64,000 nucleotides of DNA from Flavobacteriales bacterium (GTDB lineage: Bacteria; Bacteroidota; Bacteroidia; Flavobacteriales_F; PHOS-HE28). The translations under genes were made by a program, and so were the position numbers. Of this stretch, positions 50,025-59,826 are shown piece by piece. The notes below the pieces were generated by a model. That model saw only the letters and a program-made list of their open reading frames with translations, was not told the DNA's origin and did no database searches. Numbering within the stretch: position 1 is the stretch's first letter; the number at the start of each line of letters is the position of its first letter. The stretch spans positions 1-64,000 of the forward strand of contig JAEUTA010000004.1 in the NCBI GenBank assembly GCA_016788205.1, read 5' to 3'.

Positions 50025-53000
50025 ATGGAACAAACTGAACTCTCCCTAGGTCGTGCAAATACCGGCAGGTTCGATAGGTGGTTAGCGCCTCTGCTGATAC
50101 TTGCCATTCTTTCGATCGCCCCATCGGGCTCCTTCGCACAATTGGTCTCGACCTACAACAGCTCCGGCACCTTCGTGGTACCTGCGGGTGTTTCACAGGT
50201 CACTGTGGAGTGCTGGGGTGGTGGCGGACGGGGCGGCGCGCGGACCACGAACGGGCGCGGCGGCGGTGGCGGTGGTGGCGCGTATGTGCGTAGCGTGATC
50301 TCCGTGACCGAAGGATCGACCTACACGGTCACCGTAGGTACAGGCAGCACGGGAACCGGAGCCGGTGGCGACTCGTGGTTCAGTACAGCCTCCACGGTGA
50401 TGGCCAAGGGTGGCTCTTCGGCCGGTAATAACAATGCGAACGGCGCATCGGGAGGGGCTGCGGCATCCTCCATTGGCACCTTCAAATTCGCCGGCGGGAA
50501 TGGGGCGAACGCTCCTTCTGGCACCGGTGGTGGTGGCGGCTCTTCGGCAGGTACCGCTGCAGCAGGCAATAGTTCTACTGTGCAGGCCGGTGCAAGCGCA
50601 CCAAGCGGTGGCGGGGCCGGTGGCGATGGGGGTAACGGCACGTTCGCGGACGGCGAAGCAGGCTCCACCCCTGGCGGCGGCGGCGGCGGCGGGGAACGCG
50701 GCTGTTGCTTCGATGTGGCTGGTGGTAATGGTGCAAATGGTCGCGTGGTGCTCACCTACACACCGTGCACAGGACCGACCGTTTCTGTTTCACCCACTGC
50801 ACCCACCATTTGTGCCGGGCAAAGCGTTACGCTGGTCGGCTCCGGAGCAACGGAAGGCTACACTTGGGCTCCCGCTACAGGCTTGAACGCCACAACAGGC
50901 GCTACAGTGATCGCTACACCCGCGACCACCACCACCTACACGGTGACAGGCACCAACACGGGATGCTCGATCACCGGAACAGCTACGGTCACCGTGGTAG
51001 TGAACCCAACGTCGACCGCACCAGTCCTTACCCCCAATAGCGTGACGACCTGCTCCGGTAGCCCAACGACGCTAAGCGCCTCTGCCACCACGACGGCAAC
51101 GGTTCTTTCCAGTCCTTCTAATAGCACGGGCGGTCCAGCAACACTTGGCACCAGCGGAGCGGTGAACGCGAACATCTACCCGTGGAACATAGCAGTGAGC
51201 GGCCTCCCAACGTCGGGCGTAACCGTTGAATCAGTGACGTTGAACGGGGTCGCGCACACTTTCCCCGACGACTTGGACATTCTTCTCCAATCGCCCACAG
51301 GCACCAACGTTATCCTGGTATCGGATGCTGGTGCGGGTACGGATATCACCGCCGTGACGTACACGATCCGCGATGGTGCCACGCCCTTTGCTGACGCCGC
51401 AACGAACCCTACCGGAACCTATGCACCTTCCAATTACAGCGGCACCGGGGACGAGACTTGGTCTTCACCAGGTCCGGGAAATTTAACGCAGGCGAGCCCT
51501 TCCCTTTCCCTATTCGGTGGTAACATGAACGGGACCTGGCGCCTTATGATCCGCGATGATGAAACCGGCGATGGTGGATCCATCGCAAGCTGGAGCATCC
51601 GTTTCAATATTCCTGCTACGATCTCTTATGCCTGGAGCCCGAACATCGCTTTGAGCGGCACTACAGGACCCAACGTTACCGCTTCGCCGACCGGTACTCA
51701 GACATATACGGTTACGGTCTCCCATAGCGCGAACGCTTGCACCCGTACGGGAACGGTAACGGTGACCACGGTTCCACAACCTAACGCGGGCAGCAGCAAT
51801 TCGCTAACCACCTGCAGCAACGCCGCGCCGACCAACATGGCAACCCTGCTTGGTAGCCACAATGCAGGAACTTGGAGCGGCCCGAGCACGGTGACAGGAG
51901 ATCTCTACGACCCCATCGCCATGGTGCCTGGCACCTACACCTACACCGTAAGCGCTCCTCCCTGCCCGAATGCAACAGCCACCATCACCGTTACAGAGAC
52001 TACAGCAACGGCCTGGTACGCGGATGATGATAGTGATGGCTTCGGCGATGCCACCGACATGGTACTTTCATGCGATCCGGTCGCAGGTCGTGTTTCGAAT
52101 AGCACCGACTGCAATGATGCTCAGGTCCAGTACGCGGACGGCGACGGTGATGGATTCGGCACTGGAAGCCCTATTGCATGCGGCGTGGCCAATAACACCG
52201 ACTGCAATGATGCTCAGATCCAATATGCGGACGGCGATGGTGATGGATTCGGCGCTGGCAGCCCGGTGGCGTGCGGCGTGACCAACAGCACCGACTGCAA
52301 TGACGCCCAACTCCAATACGTGGATGCCGACGGTGACGGATTCGGTGTTGGAAGCCCTATTGCTTGCGGCGTGGCCAATAACACCGACTGCAACGATGCG
52401 CAGATCCAATACGCAGACGTTGATGGTGACGGATTCGGCGCTGGCAGCCCAGTGGCTTGCGGGGGGATCTCTGATAACAGCGACTGCAACGATGCACAAG
52501 TGCAATATTCCGACACCGACAACGATGGATTCGGCGCGGGCAGTCCGGTGGCTTGCGGTGTTGGGAACAACGCGGATTGCAACGATGCACAACTGCAATA
52601 CGCTGACACCGACGGTGATGGATTCGGTGCAGGTAGTCCGGTGGCATGCGGTGTTGCGAACAACACGGATGACTGCCCCAGCGCGGTCGGTGTGGTCGGT
52701 TCGAATTGCGATGCCCAACCGGGTATGGGATTCGTGCTCGGTCAACTTAACGGGTCCTGCAACTGCGTAGCCATCGCATGCACCGAGAACGTGGTGTTGG
52801 AACTTCGTTCCGATGCGAACAGCTCGGAGATCGGCTACGAGATCCTGGACCAGAACACCAACCTGGTCATCTGTAGCGGGGGTGCTCCGAACGAAGCCTT
52901 CCCGAACGGCATCACCACCCCGATAACCCCGAGCTGTTGCCTGCCGGTCGGTTGCTATCGCCTTCGTGTGTTGGACACGGGTGGAGACGGCTTCGTGAGC

Positions 53001-54245
53001 GGAGGCGTCACCGGAGGTTACCAATTGCGTGAAAGCGGCGTGAACGGTCGCCGTATCATCGACAACCTGGGCAACTTCACCACGGGTAGCACAAGTGCCG
53101 TCGCCAGCACCTACGAGAACGGGTCCTTCTGCGTACCAATGGGCAACGACCGGCCGATCTTCACCAGTTGCGACAAATTGGACTGGGTGAATGACCGCTT
53201 CATCGTGGCCACCGAGAATCCTGCCGTAAGCGCCCAGCACGGCGTATCGAACGGCACCAGCGGCTACGAGTTCTGGTTCTTCGACCCCAACGGCAGTTAC
53301 AGCTTCCGTCGCTTCCGCAGTCATGCTACGAGCGATGGTACCGGCACCGGTGCCACCCGTGCCTGCCACTTCCGCATCAACAGCTGGGTCAACTCCATCG
53401 CCACCCCGCACATCCCGGCGAACACGCTCCTGAACGTGCGCATCCGTGGTCGTGTGGCCGGTGTCAACCTTCCCTTCGGTCCCGCTTGTCTGTTCAAGAT
53501 CGACGCGACCCGGGCTGCTTGTCCGCTCGTGAAGCTGCAAGACAACCCAGCGGATGGCGACTTCAGCTGTGGAGTGAACAAGAACTTCGGTGGGCCGAAC
53601 AGCACTTCCAACAAGTTGATCGCGGCAGCTCCGCAGATCACCCCGAGCGTTCCGAGTTCTAGCATTCGCTACCAATTCCGATTCCGGTTGCCCGGTGAAT
53701 ACCCGAACCCCGGTAGCTGCATCGTACGTCCCATGCAAACGAGCCCGACCATCTACCTGAACTGGACCAGCGGGGACAAATTGAAGTGCAACACACAGTA
53801 CCAGGTGGATGTAAGGGTGAGCAAGGACGGTGGGGCGACATGGTGTATCGCCGATGCTGAACCGACATGCAGCGCCAACCCAACGGTCTGGGGCAAGGTG
53901 TGCAGTGTGAATATCGGTACCAGCCCGTACTGCCCGAACAATGCTCAAGGCGGCGGCAGCGATCTGGCCTTGGAGAATAACGGTCAGCTGACCATGTACC
54001 CGAACCCGAACACTGGCGAGCAGCTCTTCCTGAACCTGAGTCGTGTTGAAGAAGGAACCGGCGCGGTGAACGTGGACATCTTCGACATGACGGGCAAGCG
54101 AGTTATCGCCCGTACGATCATCGTGCAGGACGGTTCCGTAAGAACGGGCCTCGACCTGAACGGTGACATGATGAGCGGGGTTTACCTCGTGAACATCACG
54201 GCCGGCACCAAGACATACACCGAACGACTGGTGATCCAGCGTTGA
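50025..54245 (+). CDS. Giant T9SS-exported repeat protein
   Basis: A 1406-residue surface protein. Order: signal peptide (about 20-39); a glycine-rich domain (about 40-245); an Ig/PKD-like domain (SPTAPTICAGQSVTLVG, about 255-330); a proprotein-convertase P-like domain (about 375-530, with DDLDILLQSPTGTNVILVSD and GTWRLMIRDDETGDGG); a second Ig-like domain; seven ~31-residue Asp-rich repeats of DGDGFG plus NNTDCNDAQ (about 665-888) resembling calcium-binding thrombospondin type 3 repeats; globular domains; and a type A sorting domain (LTMYPNPNTGEQL to the end). It is presumably an adhesin or matrix protein. No enzyme motif was seen. Confidence 0.85.
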   Translation: MEQTELSLGRANTGRFDRWLAPLLILAILSIAPSGSFAQLVSTYNSSGTFVVPAGVSQVTVECWGGGGRGGARTTNGRGGGGGGGAYVRSVISVTEGSTYTVTVGTGSTGTGAGGDSWFSTASTVMAKGGSSAGNNNANGASGGAAASSIGTFKFAGGNGANAPSGTGGGGGSSAGTAAAGNSSTVQAGASAPSGGGAGGDGGNGTFADGEAGSTPGGGGGGGERGCCFDVAGGNGANGRVVLTYTPCTGPTVSVSPTAPTICAGQSVTLVGSGATEGYTWAPATGLNATTGATVIATPATTTTYTVTGTNTGCSITGTATVTVVVNPTSTAPVLTPNSVTTCSGSPTTLSASATTTATVLSSPSNSTGGPATLGTSGAVNANIYPWNIAVSGLPTSGVTVESVTLNGVAHTFPDDLDILLQSPTGTNVILVSDAGAGTDITAVTYTIRDGATPFADAATNPTGTYAPSNYSGTGDETWSSPGPGNLTQASPSLSLFGGNMNGTWRLMIRDDETGDGGSIASWSIRFNIPATISYAWSPNIALSGTTGPNVTASPTGTQTYTVTVSHSANACTRTGTVTVTTVPQPNAGSSNSLTTCSNAAPTNMATLLGSHNAGTWSGPSTVTGDLYDPIAMVPGTYTYTVSAPPCPNATATITVTETTATAWYADDDSDGFGDATDMVLSCDPVAGRVSNSTDCNDAQVQYADGDGDGFGTGSPIACGVANNTDCNDAQIQYADGDGDGFGAGSPVACGVTNSTDCNDAQLQYVDADGDGFGVGSPIACGVANNTDCNDAQIQYADVDGDGFGAGSPVACGGISDNSDCNDAQVQYSDTDNDGFGAGSPVACGVGNNADCNDAQLQYADTDGDGFGAGSPVACGVANNTDDCPSAVGVVGSNCDAQPGMGFVLGQLNGSCNCVAIACTENVVLELRSDANSSEIGYEILDQNTNLVICSGGAPNEAFPNGITTPITPSCCLPVGCYRLRVLDTGGDGFVSGGVTGGYQLRESGVNGRRIIDNLGNFTTGSTSAVASTYENGSFCVPMGNDRPIFTSCDKLDWVNDRFIVATENPAVSAQHGVSNGTSGYEFWFFDPNGSYSFRRFRSHATSDGTGTGATRACHFRINSWVNSIATPHIPANTLLNVRIRGRVAGVNLPFGPACLFKIDATRAACPLVKLQDNPADGDFSCGVNKNFGGPNSTSNKLIAAAPQITPSVPSSSIRYQFRFRLPGEYPNPGSCIVRPMQTSPTIYLNWTSGDKLKCNTQYQVDVRVSKDGGATWCIADAEPTCSANPTVWGKVCSVNIGTSPYCPNNAQGGGSDLALENNGQLTMYPNPNTGEQLFLNLSRVEEGTGAVNVDIFDMTGKRVIARTIIVQDGSVRTGLDLNGDMMSGVYLVNITAGTKTYTERLVIQR
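52017..52690 (+). repeat. Seven tandem 93-bp coding repeats
   Basis: Seven units of about 93 bp encode the Asp-rich repeats, each with GATGG(A/C)TTCGG (DGFG) and ACTGCAA(T/C)GA(T/C)GC (DCNDA). The nucleotide similarity is high in units 2 to 7, so the copy number could change by slippage or recombination without breaking the frame. Confidence 0.85.
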
Positions 54246-54257
54246 TCAGGAACATCC

Positions 54258-54300
54258 GTAACGAAGAAGCCCCGACCGATGGTCGGGGCTTCTTCGTTAC
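54258..54300. terminator. Long bidirectional terminator hairpin
   Basis: A perfect 20-bp stem (arms 54258-54277 and 54281-54300, core AAGAAGCCCCGACC) with a 3-nt loop GAT. It sits between the convergent T9SS protein and DUF1343 genes. Confidence 0.8.
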
Positions 54301-54306
54301 AGGTGT

Positions 54307-55551
54307 TCAAGGGTATAACAGGTATTTGGACCGAATGATCAGGAAGCTATCGATGCCAGCGACCCAAGATGCACGAATTGCGGTCTCTTCCATGCCCGCA
54401 ACGATCTGTGCTCGAAGTTCCGTTGTTCCGGCGAGCTTCTCGAAGAAGGGCGAGAAGAACTTCGTCCGATCCGGAGCATCCGAGTACATACCGATCAACC
54501 ATTTAAGATCGATACGTCGTTCCTGTAGCGCGCTGAACGATCCGTACTCCTGCAGATCAAGACCTGTGCAATTCTTGTCCTTATATGGCGGCTCTTTGGC
54601 ACCGGGCACGGACCGCGGCGTGAACGAGTAACGACCGATCGGACAGCCGGGATACCCGATGCACTGGAACGGCTTATCTGTTCCGCGCCCCACGCTAACT
54701 ATCGTTCCCTCGAACAGACCCAACGAAGGATACAAGTAGATGGAGGAAGCATTCGGCAAATTGGGTGACGGCCTCACGGGAAGATCGTACGTGAGCGCAT
54801 GATCATAGCCAGAGCAAGGGATCACGGTCAGTGAACACTTCACCGCCTTCTTCAACCAACCTTCTCCATTGATCATGCCCGCATATTCTCCAACGGTCAT
54901 ACCATGGACCAACGGCACGGGATGCATGCCAACGAACGAAGTACACTTCATATCCAGCACTGGCCCATCCACGTAGAAACCGTTCGGGTTCGGTCGGTCC
55001 AATACCACGACCTTCTTCCCGCTCTCGGCGGCCGCTTCCATCACGTAGTGCAGTGTGCTGATGTAGGTGTAGAATCGAACGCCTACATCCTGGATATCGA
55101 ATAGGATCACGTCCACATCTGCGAGCTGTTCGGGCTTGGGTTTCTTGTTATCACCATAGAGCGAAACGAGCGGAAGTCCTGTGCGGGCATCCCTTCCGCT
55201 TTTCACGTGCTCGCCGGCATCGGCATCACCTCGGAAACCATGTTCAGGCGCGAACACCTTCACCACGTTCACCTTCAGGGTGAGCAGAGAATCCACCAAG
55301 TGACGTTGGCCTATGATACCTGTTTGATTGGTGACCACGGCCACACGTTGCCCACGGAGCAATGGGATATACTCGCTTGTCCGTTGCGCACCTGTCAACA
55401 ACTCCTCCTTGCTGTTCGTGGAGGGTACATCCACCACCTTCACGGACTGTGGCCTACCACAAGCAGCTATCAACAAGAAGGCCGCGAAAGAGGCTCCTAT
55501 CTTCGCTGCGTATCCAGCGGAAGCTCCTCCCTTGAACCTCGCACACTTCAT
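54307..55551 (-). CDS. DUF1343 lipoprotein (NamZ-like)
   Basis: A 414-residue exported lipoprotein (signal about 16-32, ending FLLIAAC). It matches DUF1343: VAVVTNQTGIIG, KVFAPEHGFRGDADAG, DVILFDIQDVGVRFYTYIST, VVLDRPNPNGFYVDGP and PNLPNASSIYLYPSLGLFEG. A characterised member, NamZ of Bacillus, is an exo-beta-N-acetylmuramidase in cell-wall recycling; that or a similar peptidoglycan role is probable. The ATG at 55551 is the only sensible start for the signal peptide, and it lies within the beginning of the divergent permease gene, an unusual head-to-head overlap. Confidence 0.85.
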   Translation of the reverse strand: MKCARFKGGASAGYAAKIGASFAAFLLIAACGRPQSVKVVDVPSTNSKEELLTGAQRTSEYIPLLRGQRVAVVTNQTGIIGQRHLVDSLLTLKVNVVKVFAPEHGFRGDADAGEHVKSGRDARTGLPLVSLYGDNKKPKPEQLADVDVILFDIQDVGVRFYTYISTLHYVMEAAAESGKKVVVLDRPNPNGFYVDGPVLDMKCTSFVGMHPVPLVHGMTVGEYAGMINGEGWLKKAVKCSLTVIPCSGYDHALTYDLPVRPSPNLPNASSIYLYPSLGLFEGTIVSVGRGTDKPFQCIGYPGCPIGRYSFTPRSVPGAKEPPYKDKNCTGLDLQEYGSFSALQERRIDLKWLIGMYSDAPDRTKFFSPFFEKLAGTTELRAQIVAGMEETAIRASWVAGIDSFLIIRSKYLLYP

Positions 55552-57067
55552 CGCTCGCCGTATCCTCGTGGACAAGGATCGGGCGGATAGGTTCTCTCGG
55601 CCGATCGTGGGCATAGCGGTATTAGGCATCATCATCGGTATGGCTGTCATGATCGTCACGGTGGGGATCACTTCGGGGTTCCAGCGTGAAGTGCGGACGA
55701 AGGTAACCGGGGCGGGGGGCCACCTGCAGATCACCTCCATCGGTCAGACGGACCCGAAGGAAACACCCCGCGTGGCGATCGCCCAGTCTTTCTATCCTTC
55801 ATTGGACTCGGTGCCTGGAGTGAAGCACATCCAAGTGTTCGCAACGCGACCGGGTATCATCGAGACGGGTGAAGAGATCGAAGGCGTCGTGCTGAAAGGT
55901 GTTGGAAAGGATCACGACTGGTCCTTCTTACGGCAACATCTGAAAGCGGGTACCGTTCCGGCCATCGGCGACACTGCGAACCCGATCGACCTTCTCCTTT
56001 CGAGCTACCTGGCAGACCGCTTGCGGATCACCGTGAACGATACCATCACGGTGTATCTGATCAAAGGGCACGACGATATCCGCCCGCGCAAATTCCGTGT
56101 ATGCGGCTTGTACGAGACGGGTATCGAACAGTTGGACCATCAGCTGGTCCTGGTCGATATCGGCCATTTGCAACGTTTCGCCCAGTGGGGTCTGAAAGCC
56201 GAGATCCTGGTGCATGATACGGTCTCGACGGAGGGTATAAGCATTGAAGGACTGGCTTTCGGAGGTGATCGCATCTACACCTACGACTGGCCCGGAACCG
56301 CCCTGCACGGGAACGGTCCACATTGGATACGAACGAGACGGGATACGACCATCACGCTCGTGATCGGCGACAAGGATGACACCATCGTCGACACGGCTTG
56401 GGTCGAAATAGCGGTCGGCAGAACAGTTCCGCGATCAGGCTATGCAACAACGAACGAGGTGACACTTCGACACGGTGGAAGCGGCGGCAGCCACGTGAAA
56501 TACACAGGTGGCTTCGAGGTGATCCTCGACCGTTTTGAGGATCTCTCGGCCATGGATGACCTGATCTACCGCGACCACCTCGATATCCGATTGCGTTCGT
56601 TGAGCGTGCGCCAACGTTTCCCGGAGATCTTCGCGTGGCTGGAACTGTTGGACACGAACGTGATCGTCATCATCGTACTGATGATCGTGGTCGCCATCAT
56701 CAACATGACCTCCGCCTTGCTCATCATCATCCTGGAACGCACGCCCATGATCGGCGTATTGAAAGCGTTGGGGAGTTCCGACGGTTCCATACGGCGGATT
56801 TTCCTGATCGATGCGGCCTACATCCTCGGCATCGGCATCCTGCTGGGCGACCTTTTGGGTATCGGGCTCTGCTTGATCCAACAACATTTCAGCATCGTCA
56901 CACTTCCGGTGGAGAGCTACTATGTGGATGCGGTACCGGTGGACATCGAACTGCTGCCGATCCTATGGCTCAACCTCGGCACCCTGGTGATCTGCGTATT
57001 GACTTTAATACTACCCAGCATGTTGGTGAGCCGGGTAGCTCCAGCAAAGGCCATTCGGTTCGCCTAG
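55532..57067 (+). CDS. FtsX-like ABC transporter permease (LolC/E type)
   Basis: A 511-residue permease of the lipoprotein-releasing (LolCE) type. The usual N-terminus is NLAHFIARRILVDKDRADRF, with the first helix IVGIAVLGIIIGMAVMIVTV. A large periplasmic domain follows (about 60-370), and three helices at the end include NVIVIIVLMIVVAIINMTSA and a LERTPMIGVLKALG loop. It would work with a LolD-type ATPase to extract lipoproteins; no ATPase gene is adjacent. The start is inferred as the TTG at 55532, since no ATG precedes the first helix in a useful place; this gives a 20-bp overlap with the divergent DUF1343 gene start. Confidence 0.85.
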   Translation: MNLAHFIARRILVDKDRADRFSRPIVGIAVLGIIIGMAVMIVTVGITSGFQREVRTKVTGAGGHLQITSIGQTDPKETPRVAIAQSFYPSLDSVPGVKHIQVFATRPGIIETGEEIEGVVLKGVGKDHDWSFLRQHLKAGTVPAIGDTANPIDLLLSSYLADRLRITVNDTITVYLIKGHDDIRPRKFRVCGLYETGIEQLDHQLVLVDIGHLQRFAQWGLKAEILVHDTVSTEGISIEGLAFGGDRIYTYDWPGTALHGNGPHWIRTRRDTTITLVIGDKDDTIVDTAWVEIAVGRTVPRSGYATTNEVTLRHGGSGGSHVKYTGGFEVILDRFEDLSAMDDLIYRDHLDIRLRSLSVRQRFPEIFAWLELLDTNVIVIIVLMIVVAIINMTSALLIIILERTPMIGVLKALGSSDGSIRRIFLIDAAYILGIGILLGDLLGIGLCLIQQHFSIVTLPVESYYVDAVPVDIELLPILWLNLGTLVICVLTLILPSMLVSRVAPAKAIRFA

Positions 57068-57093
57068 AGGCGCCCTCCTAGCACGGCCGCCCC

Positions 57094-57101
57094 TACCTTC
57101 G
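57094..57101 (+). promoter_or_regulatory. Candidate -7 box for the CBS-domain enzyme gene
   Basis: TACCTTCG, 17 bases before the ATG at 57119, identical to the box before the YajQ gene. Confidence 0.42.
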
Positions 57102-57118
57102 CGTTCGACCCCAAGACC

Positions 57119-58480
57119 ATGGCCCCAAAGATCCACGACAACATCCTCAGTACCATCGGCAATACGCCCATGGTCCGGCTCAACAAGATCACCAAAGAGA
57201 TCTCGGCCACTGTGCTGGCCAAGGTCGAGACGTTCAACCCGGGGAACAGCATCAAGGATCGGATGGCCATCAAAATGGTGGAGGATGCAGAAAAGGCGGG
57301 CTTCCTGAAGCCTGGTCACACCATCATCGAGGGCACCAGCGGGAACACCGGTATGGGCCTGGCGATCGCGGCCATCATCAAAGGCTATAAGTGCATCTTC
57401 ACCACCACGGACAAGCAGAGCCGTGAGAAAGTGGATATCCTGCGCGCATTCGGTGCAGAAGTGATCGTATGCCCCACCAACGTAGACCCGGAAGATCCCC
57501 GCTCCTACTACTCAGTGTCTTCGCGCTTGGTGAATGAGACCCCGAACAGTTGGAAGGCGAACCAGTACGACAACCCCAGTAATGCCCGGGCGCACTACGA
57601 GACCACCGGTCCAGAGATCTGGGATCAGACCGGCGGCAAGATCGATCACCTTGTGGTGGGCGTGGGAACGGGCGGCACGCTCTGCGGTACGGGCAAGTAC
57701 TTGAAGGAGAAGAATCCGAACATCAAACTTTGGGGCATCGATACGTACGGATCCGTGTTCAAGAAGTTGAAGGAGACGGGCATCTTCGACAAGAACGAGA
57801 TCTACCCGTACATCACCGAAGGCATCGGTGAGGACTTCGTGCCGCAGAACGTGGACCTGGACCTGATCGATCATTTCGAGAAAGTGACCGATCGTGACGC
57901 CGCGATCTACACCCGGAAGATCGTGAAGGACGAAGGCATCTTCGTGGGCAATAGTGCAGGCGCCGCCATGGCCGGTCTGATACAGCTGAAGAACAACTTC
58001 AAGAAAGGAGAGACCGTGGTGGTGATCTTCCATGACCACGGCACGCGCTACGTGGGCAAGATGTTCAACGACGACTGGATGCGCGAACGCGGGTTCCTGG
58101 TCGAAGAAAAGCCGACAGCAGGTGATCTGCTCAAGGGGAAGGATCTGCAGCTTCTCAGCGTAGAGGCTGAAGAGCCCGTGTTGAACGCCATCGACAAGAT
58201 GCGCAAGCATAACATCGACCAGCTTCCTGTTCTCGAGAGCGGCAAACCCGTTGGCACGATAACCGATGCCCGCCTGTTCGACGCGATCCTGGAAGATGCC
58301 GAAGTGCGGCACCAGAAAGCCCGCGTGGTGATGGGCCCATCCCTACCCGTGCTAGCCTTGGATGCGACCTTGGAAGAGGTGGCGAAAAAGCTCGGCAACG
58401 GAAGTCCCGCCGTGCTAATCGAACAGGTGAACGGCTATGGGATCTTGACGAAGCAGGACATCATCGGGAAGTTGAAGTGA
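57119..58480 (+). CDS. PLP-dependent cystathionine beta-synthase/cysteine synthase with CBS domains
   Basis: A 453-residue fold type II PLP enzyme. PGNSIKDRMA contains the Schiff-base lysine (K46), GTSGNTGMGLA binds substrate, and GVGTGGTLCGTGKYL binds the cofactor phosphate. A C-terminal pair of CBS domains (about 335-453, AIDKMRKHNIDQLPVLESGK) makes it a bacterial cystathionine beta-synthase-like protein without the N-terminal haem region. It would join serine or O-acetylserine with homocysteine or sulfide. The CBS pair may sense AdoMet or adenylates. Which reaction dominates cannot be said by eye. Confidence 0.88.
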   Translation: MAPKIHDNILSTIGNTPMVRLNKITKEISATVLAKVETFNPGNSIKDRMAIKMVEDAEKAGFLKPGHTIIEGTSGNTGMGLAIAAIIKGYKCIFTTTDKQSREKVDILRAFGAEVIVCPTNVDPEDPRSYYSVSSRLVNETPNSWKANQYDNPSNARAHYETTGPEIWDQTGGKIDHLVVGVGTGGTLCGTGKYLKEKNPNIKLWGIDTYGSVFKKLKETGIFDKNEIYPYITEGIGEDFVPQNVDLDLIDHFEKVTDRDAAIYTRKIVKDEGIFVGNSAGAAMAGLIQLKNNFKKGETVVVIFHDHGTRYVGKMFNDDWMRERGFLVEEKPTAGDLLKGKDLQLLSVEAEEPVLNAIDKMRKHNIDQLPVLESGKPVGTITDARLFDAILEDAEVRHQKARVVMGPSLPVLALDATLEEVAKKLGNGSPAVLIEQVNGYGILTKQDIIGKLK

Positions 58481-58527
58481 GCTCTTTCTAAAGCCGCCAC
58501 GGGCATAGAGCCAGAACTTCAGCCAGG

Positions 58528-59826
58528 ATGATGAGGTACACGCGCTGGGTGCTGATCATCGTCGCTGGGATATTGCTCGCGTGCAGCTCCAACATCAATT
58601 GGGGCGCAGAGCACTGGCGCACGGTCTTGCAGGCAGACGCGAAAGGTTATCATGCCTACCTGCCAGCGCTCGTGCTGGAGAGGGATCCGAACTTCGGTTC
58701 CTTCGAGCGGATAGAGCGGGGTAGCTACTACAATCCCGACCTGTTCTATGATTACCGTTCGCAGGTGGATGGCGTCTTCATCAACAAGTACTTCATCGGC
58801 ACCGCTGTGATGCAGCTGCCGATGTTCCTGATCGCCCACGGCTACGCGTTGATCACCGGAGCCGAACCGGACGGTTGGTCCAAGCCGTATGTGGTCGCGG
58901 TGAACCTCTCCGCAATCGTTTTCGTGCTGCTGGGCCTGTGGTGTCTGTCGAAGCTTCTGGCGAGTTACGCCATCAACGACGGTGCGATCGCCTTCACGGT
59001 GGTCGCTTTCACGTTCGGTACGAACCTGTTCTACTACGCCGTAGTGGCTCCGGGGATGAGCCATGCGTACAGTTTCGGGCTGTGTTGTGCGTTCATACTG
59101 GTCGGTCGGCGGCTGGCGATATCCCCTACGCCCGAAAGGCTCGTCTGGCTCGGTATCCTGATGGGTGCCATCGTACTTGTACGGCCGGTCAATGGGATCA
59201 TCCTCCTCGCGCTACCGATCCTCTTCGATCGGCGCCAGCAATTCCAAGCGGTCTGGCAGCTCGTGCGCAGCAACTCTCGCTTTGTTGGTGCAAGTGTTCT
59301 TGTGTGCATCGCCATCATCGGCCTGCAATCCAGCTACTACTACGCCGCCATGGGCACCGGGATGGTCTACAGCTATGGCGAGGAGGGCTTCAACTGGAAC
59401 GACCCGCACATGATGGACATGCTGTGGAGCTATCGCAAAGGCTTGTTCATCTACACACCGGTGACGCTGCTTGCTCTTGTCGGGGTACGGCACCTGTGGC
59501 AACGGTCGCGATCCGCAACACTGGCTTGGGCTTCCTTCTTCGTCCTGCTCACCTATGTGCTCTCTTCCTGGTGGAATTGGTGGTACGGTGGAAGTTTCGG
59601 CTCGCGGGTGTACGTGGAGTTCCTGGGCCTATTCGCGCTCCTCTTCGCGCTGGCTGTTCAAGGGCTCCGTCAGGTTTGGAGAAAGACCTTCATCGCGGCG
59701 ACGGTACTACTTACCGTGCTCTGCCAGATACAGACATACCAAGCCAGGTATTACCAGATCCATTGGTCCGACATGGACAGTGAGCGTTATTGGGATGTAT
59801 TCCTTCGTGTAGACCAACTACCGTGA
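58528..59826 (+). CDS. GT-C-like polytopic membrane protein
   Basis: A 432-residue integral membrane protein with about ten hydrophobic helices. The pattern resembles GT-C glycosyltransferases: an early acidic DAKGYHAYLPALV loop after helix 1 (about 37-49), a long second loop, and an aromatic segment SSWWNWWYGGSFGSRVYVEF in the C-terminal half. Donor and acceptor are unknown, and a transferase role is only probable. The start has two adjacent ATGs (58528, 58531). The stop codon shares a base with the start of the next gene, so they are coupled. Confidence 0.7.
   Translation: MMRYTRWVLIIVAGILLACSSNINWGAEHWRTVLQADAKGYHAYLPALVLERDPNFGSFERIERGSYYNPDLFYDYRSQVDGVFINKYFIGTAVMQLPMFLIAHGYALITGAEPDGWSKPYVVAVNLSAIVFVLLGLWCLSKLLASYAINDGAIAFTVVAFTFGTNLFYYAVVAPGMSHAYSFGLCCAFILVGRRLAISPTPERLVWLGILMGAIVLVRPVNGIILLALPILFDRRQQFQAVWQLVRSNSRFVGASVLVCIAIIGLQSSYYYAAMGTGMVYSYGEEGFNWNDPHMMDMLWSYRKGLFIYTPVTLLALVGVRHLWQRSRSATLAWASFFVLLTYVLSSWWNWWYGGSFGSRVYVEFLGLFALLFALAVQGLRQVWRKTFIAATVLLTVLCQIQTYQARYYQIHWSDMDSERYWDVFLRVDQLP

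Noticed and set aside
52017..52690. Regular 93-bp repeats considered as a CRISPR array
   Set aside because: The repeats are in frame, encode a known type of Asp-rich motif, have no unique spacers, and no cas gene is near.
52068..53948. Long open frame (about 626 codons) on the minus strand inside the giant T9SS gene
   Set aside because: It is the complement of a repetitive, high-GC coding region. Its residues are low-complexity (His, Val, Arg repeats) and match no domain, while the plus strand has a signal peptide and a sorting domain.
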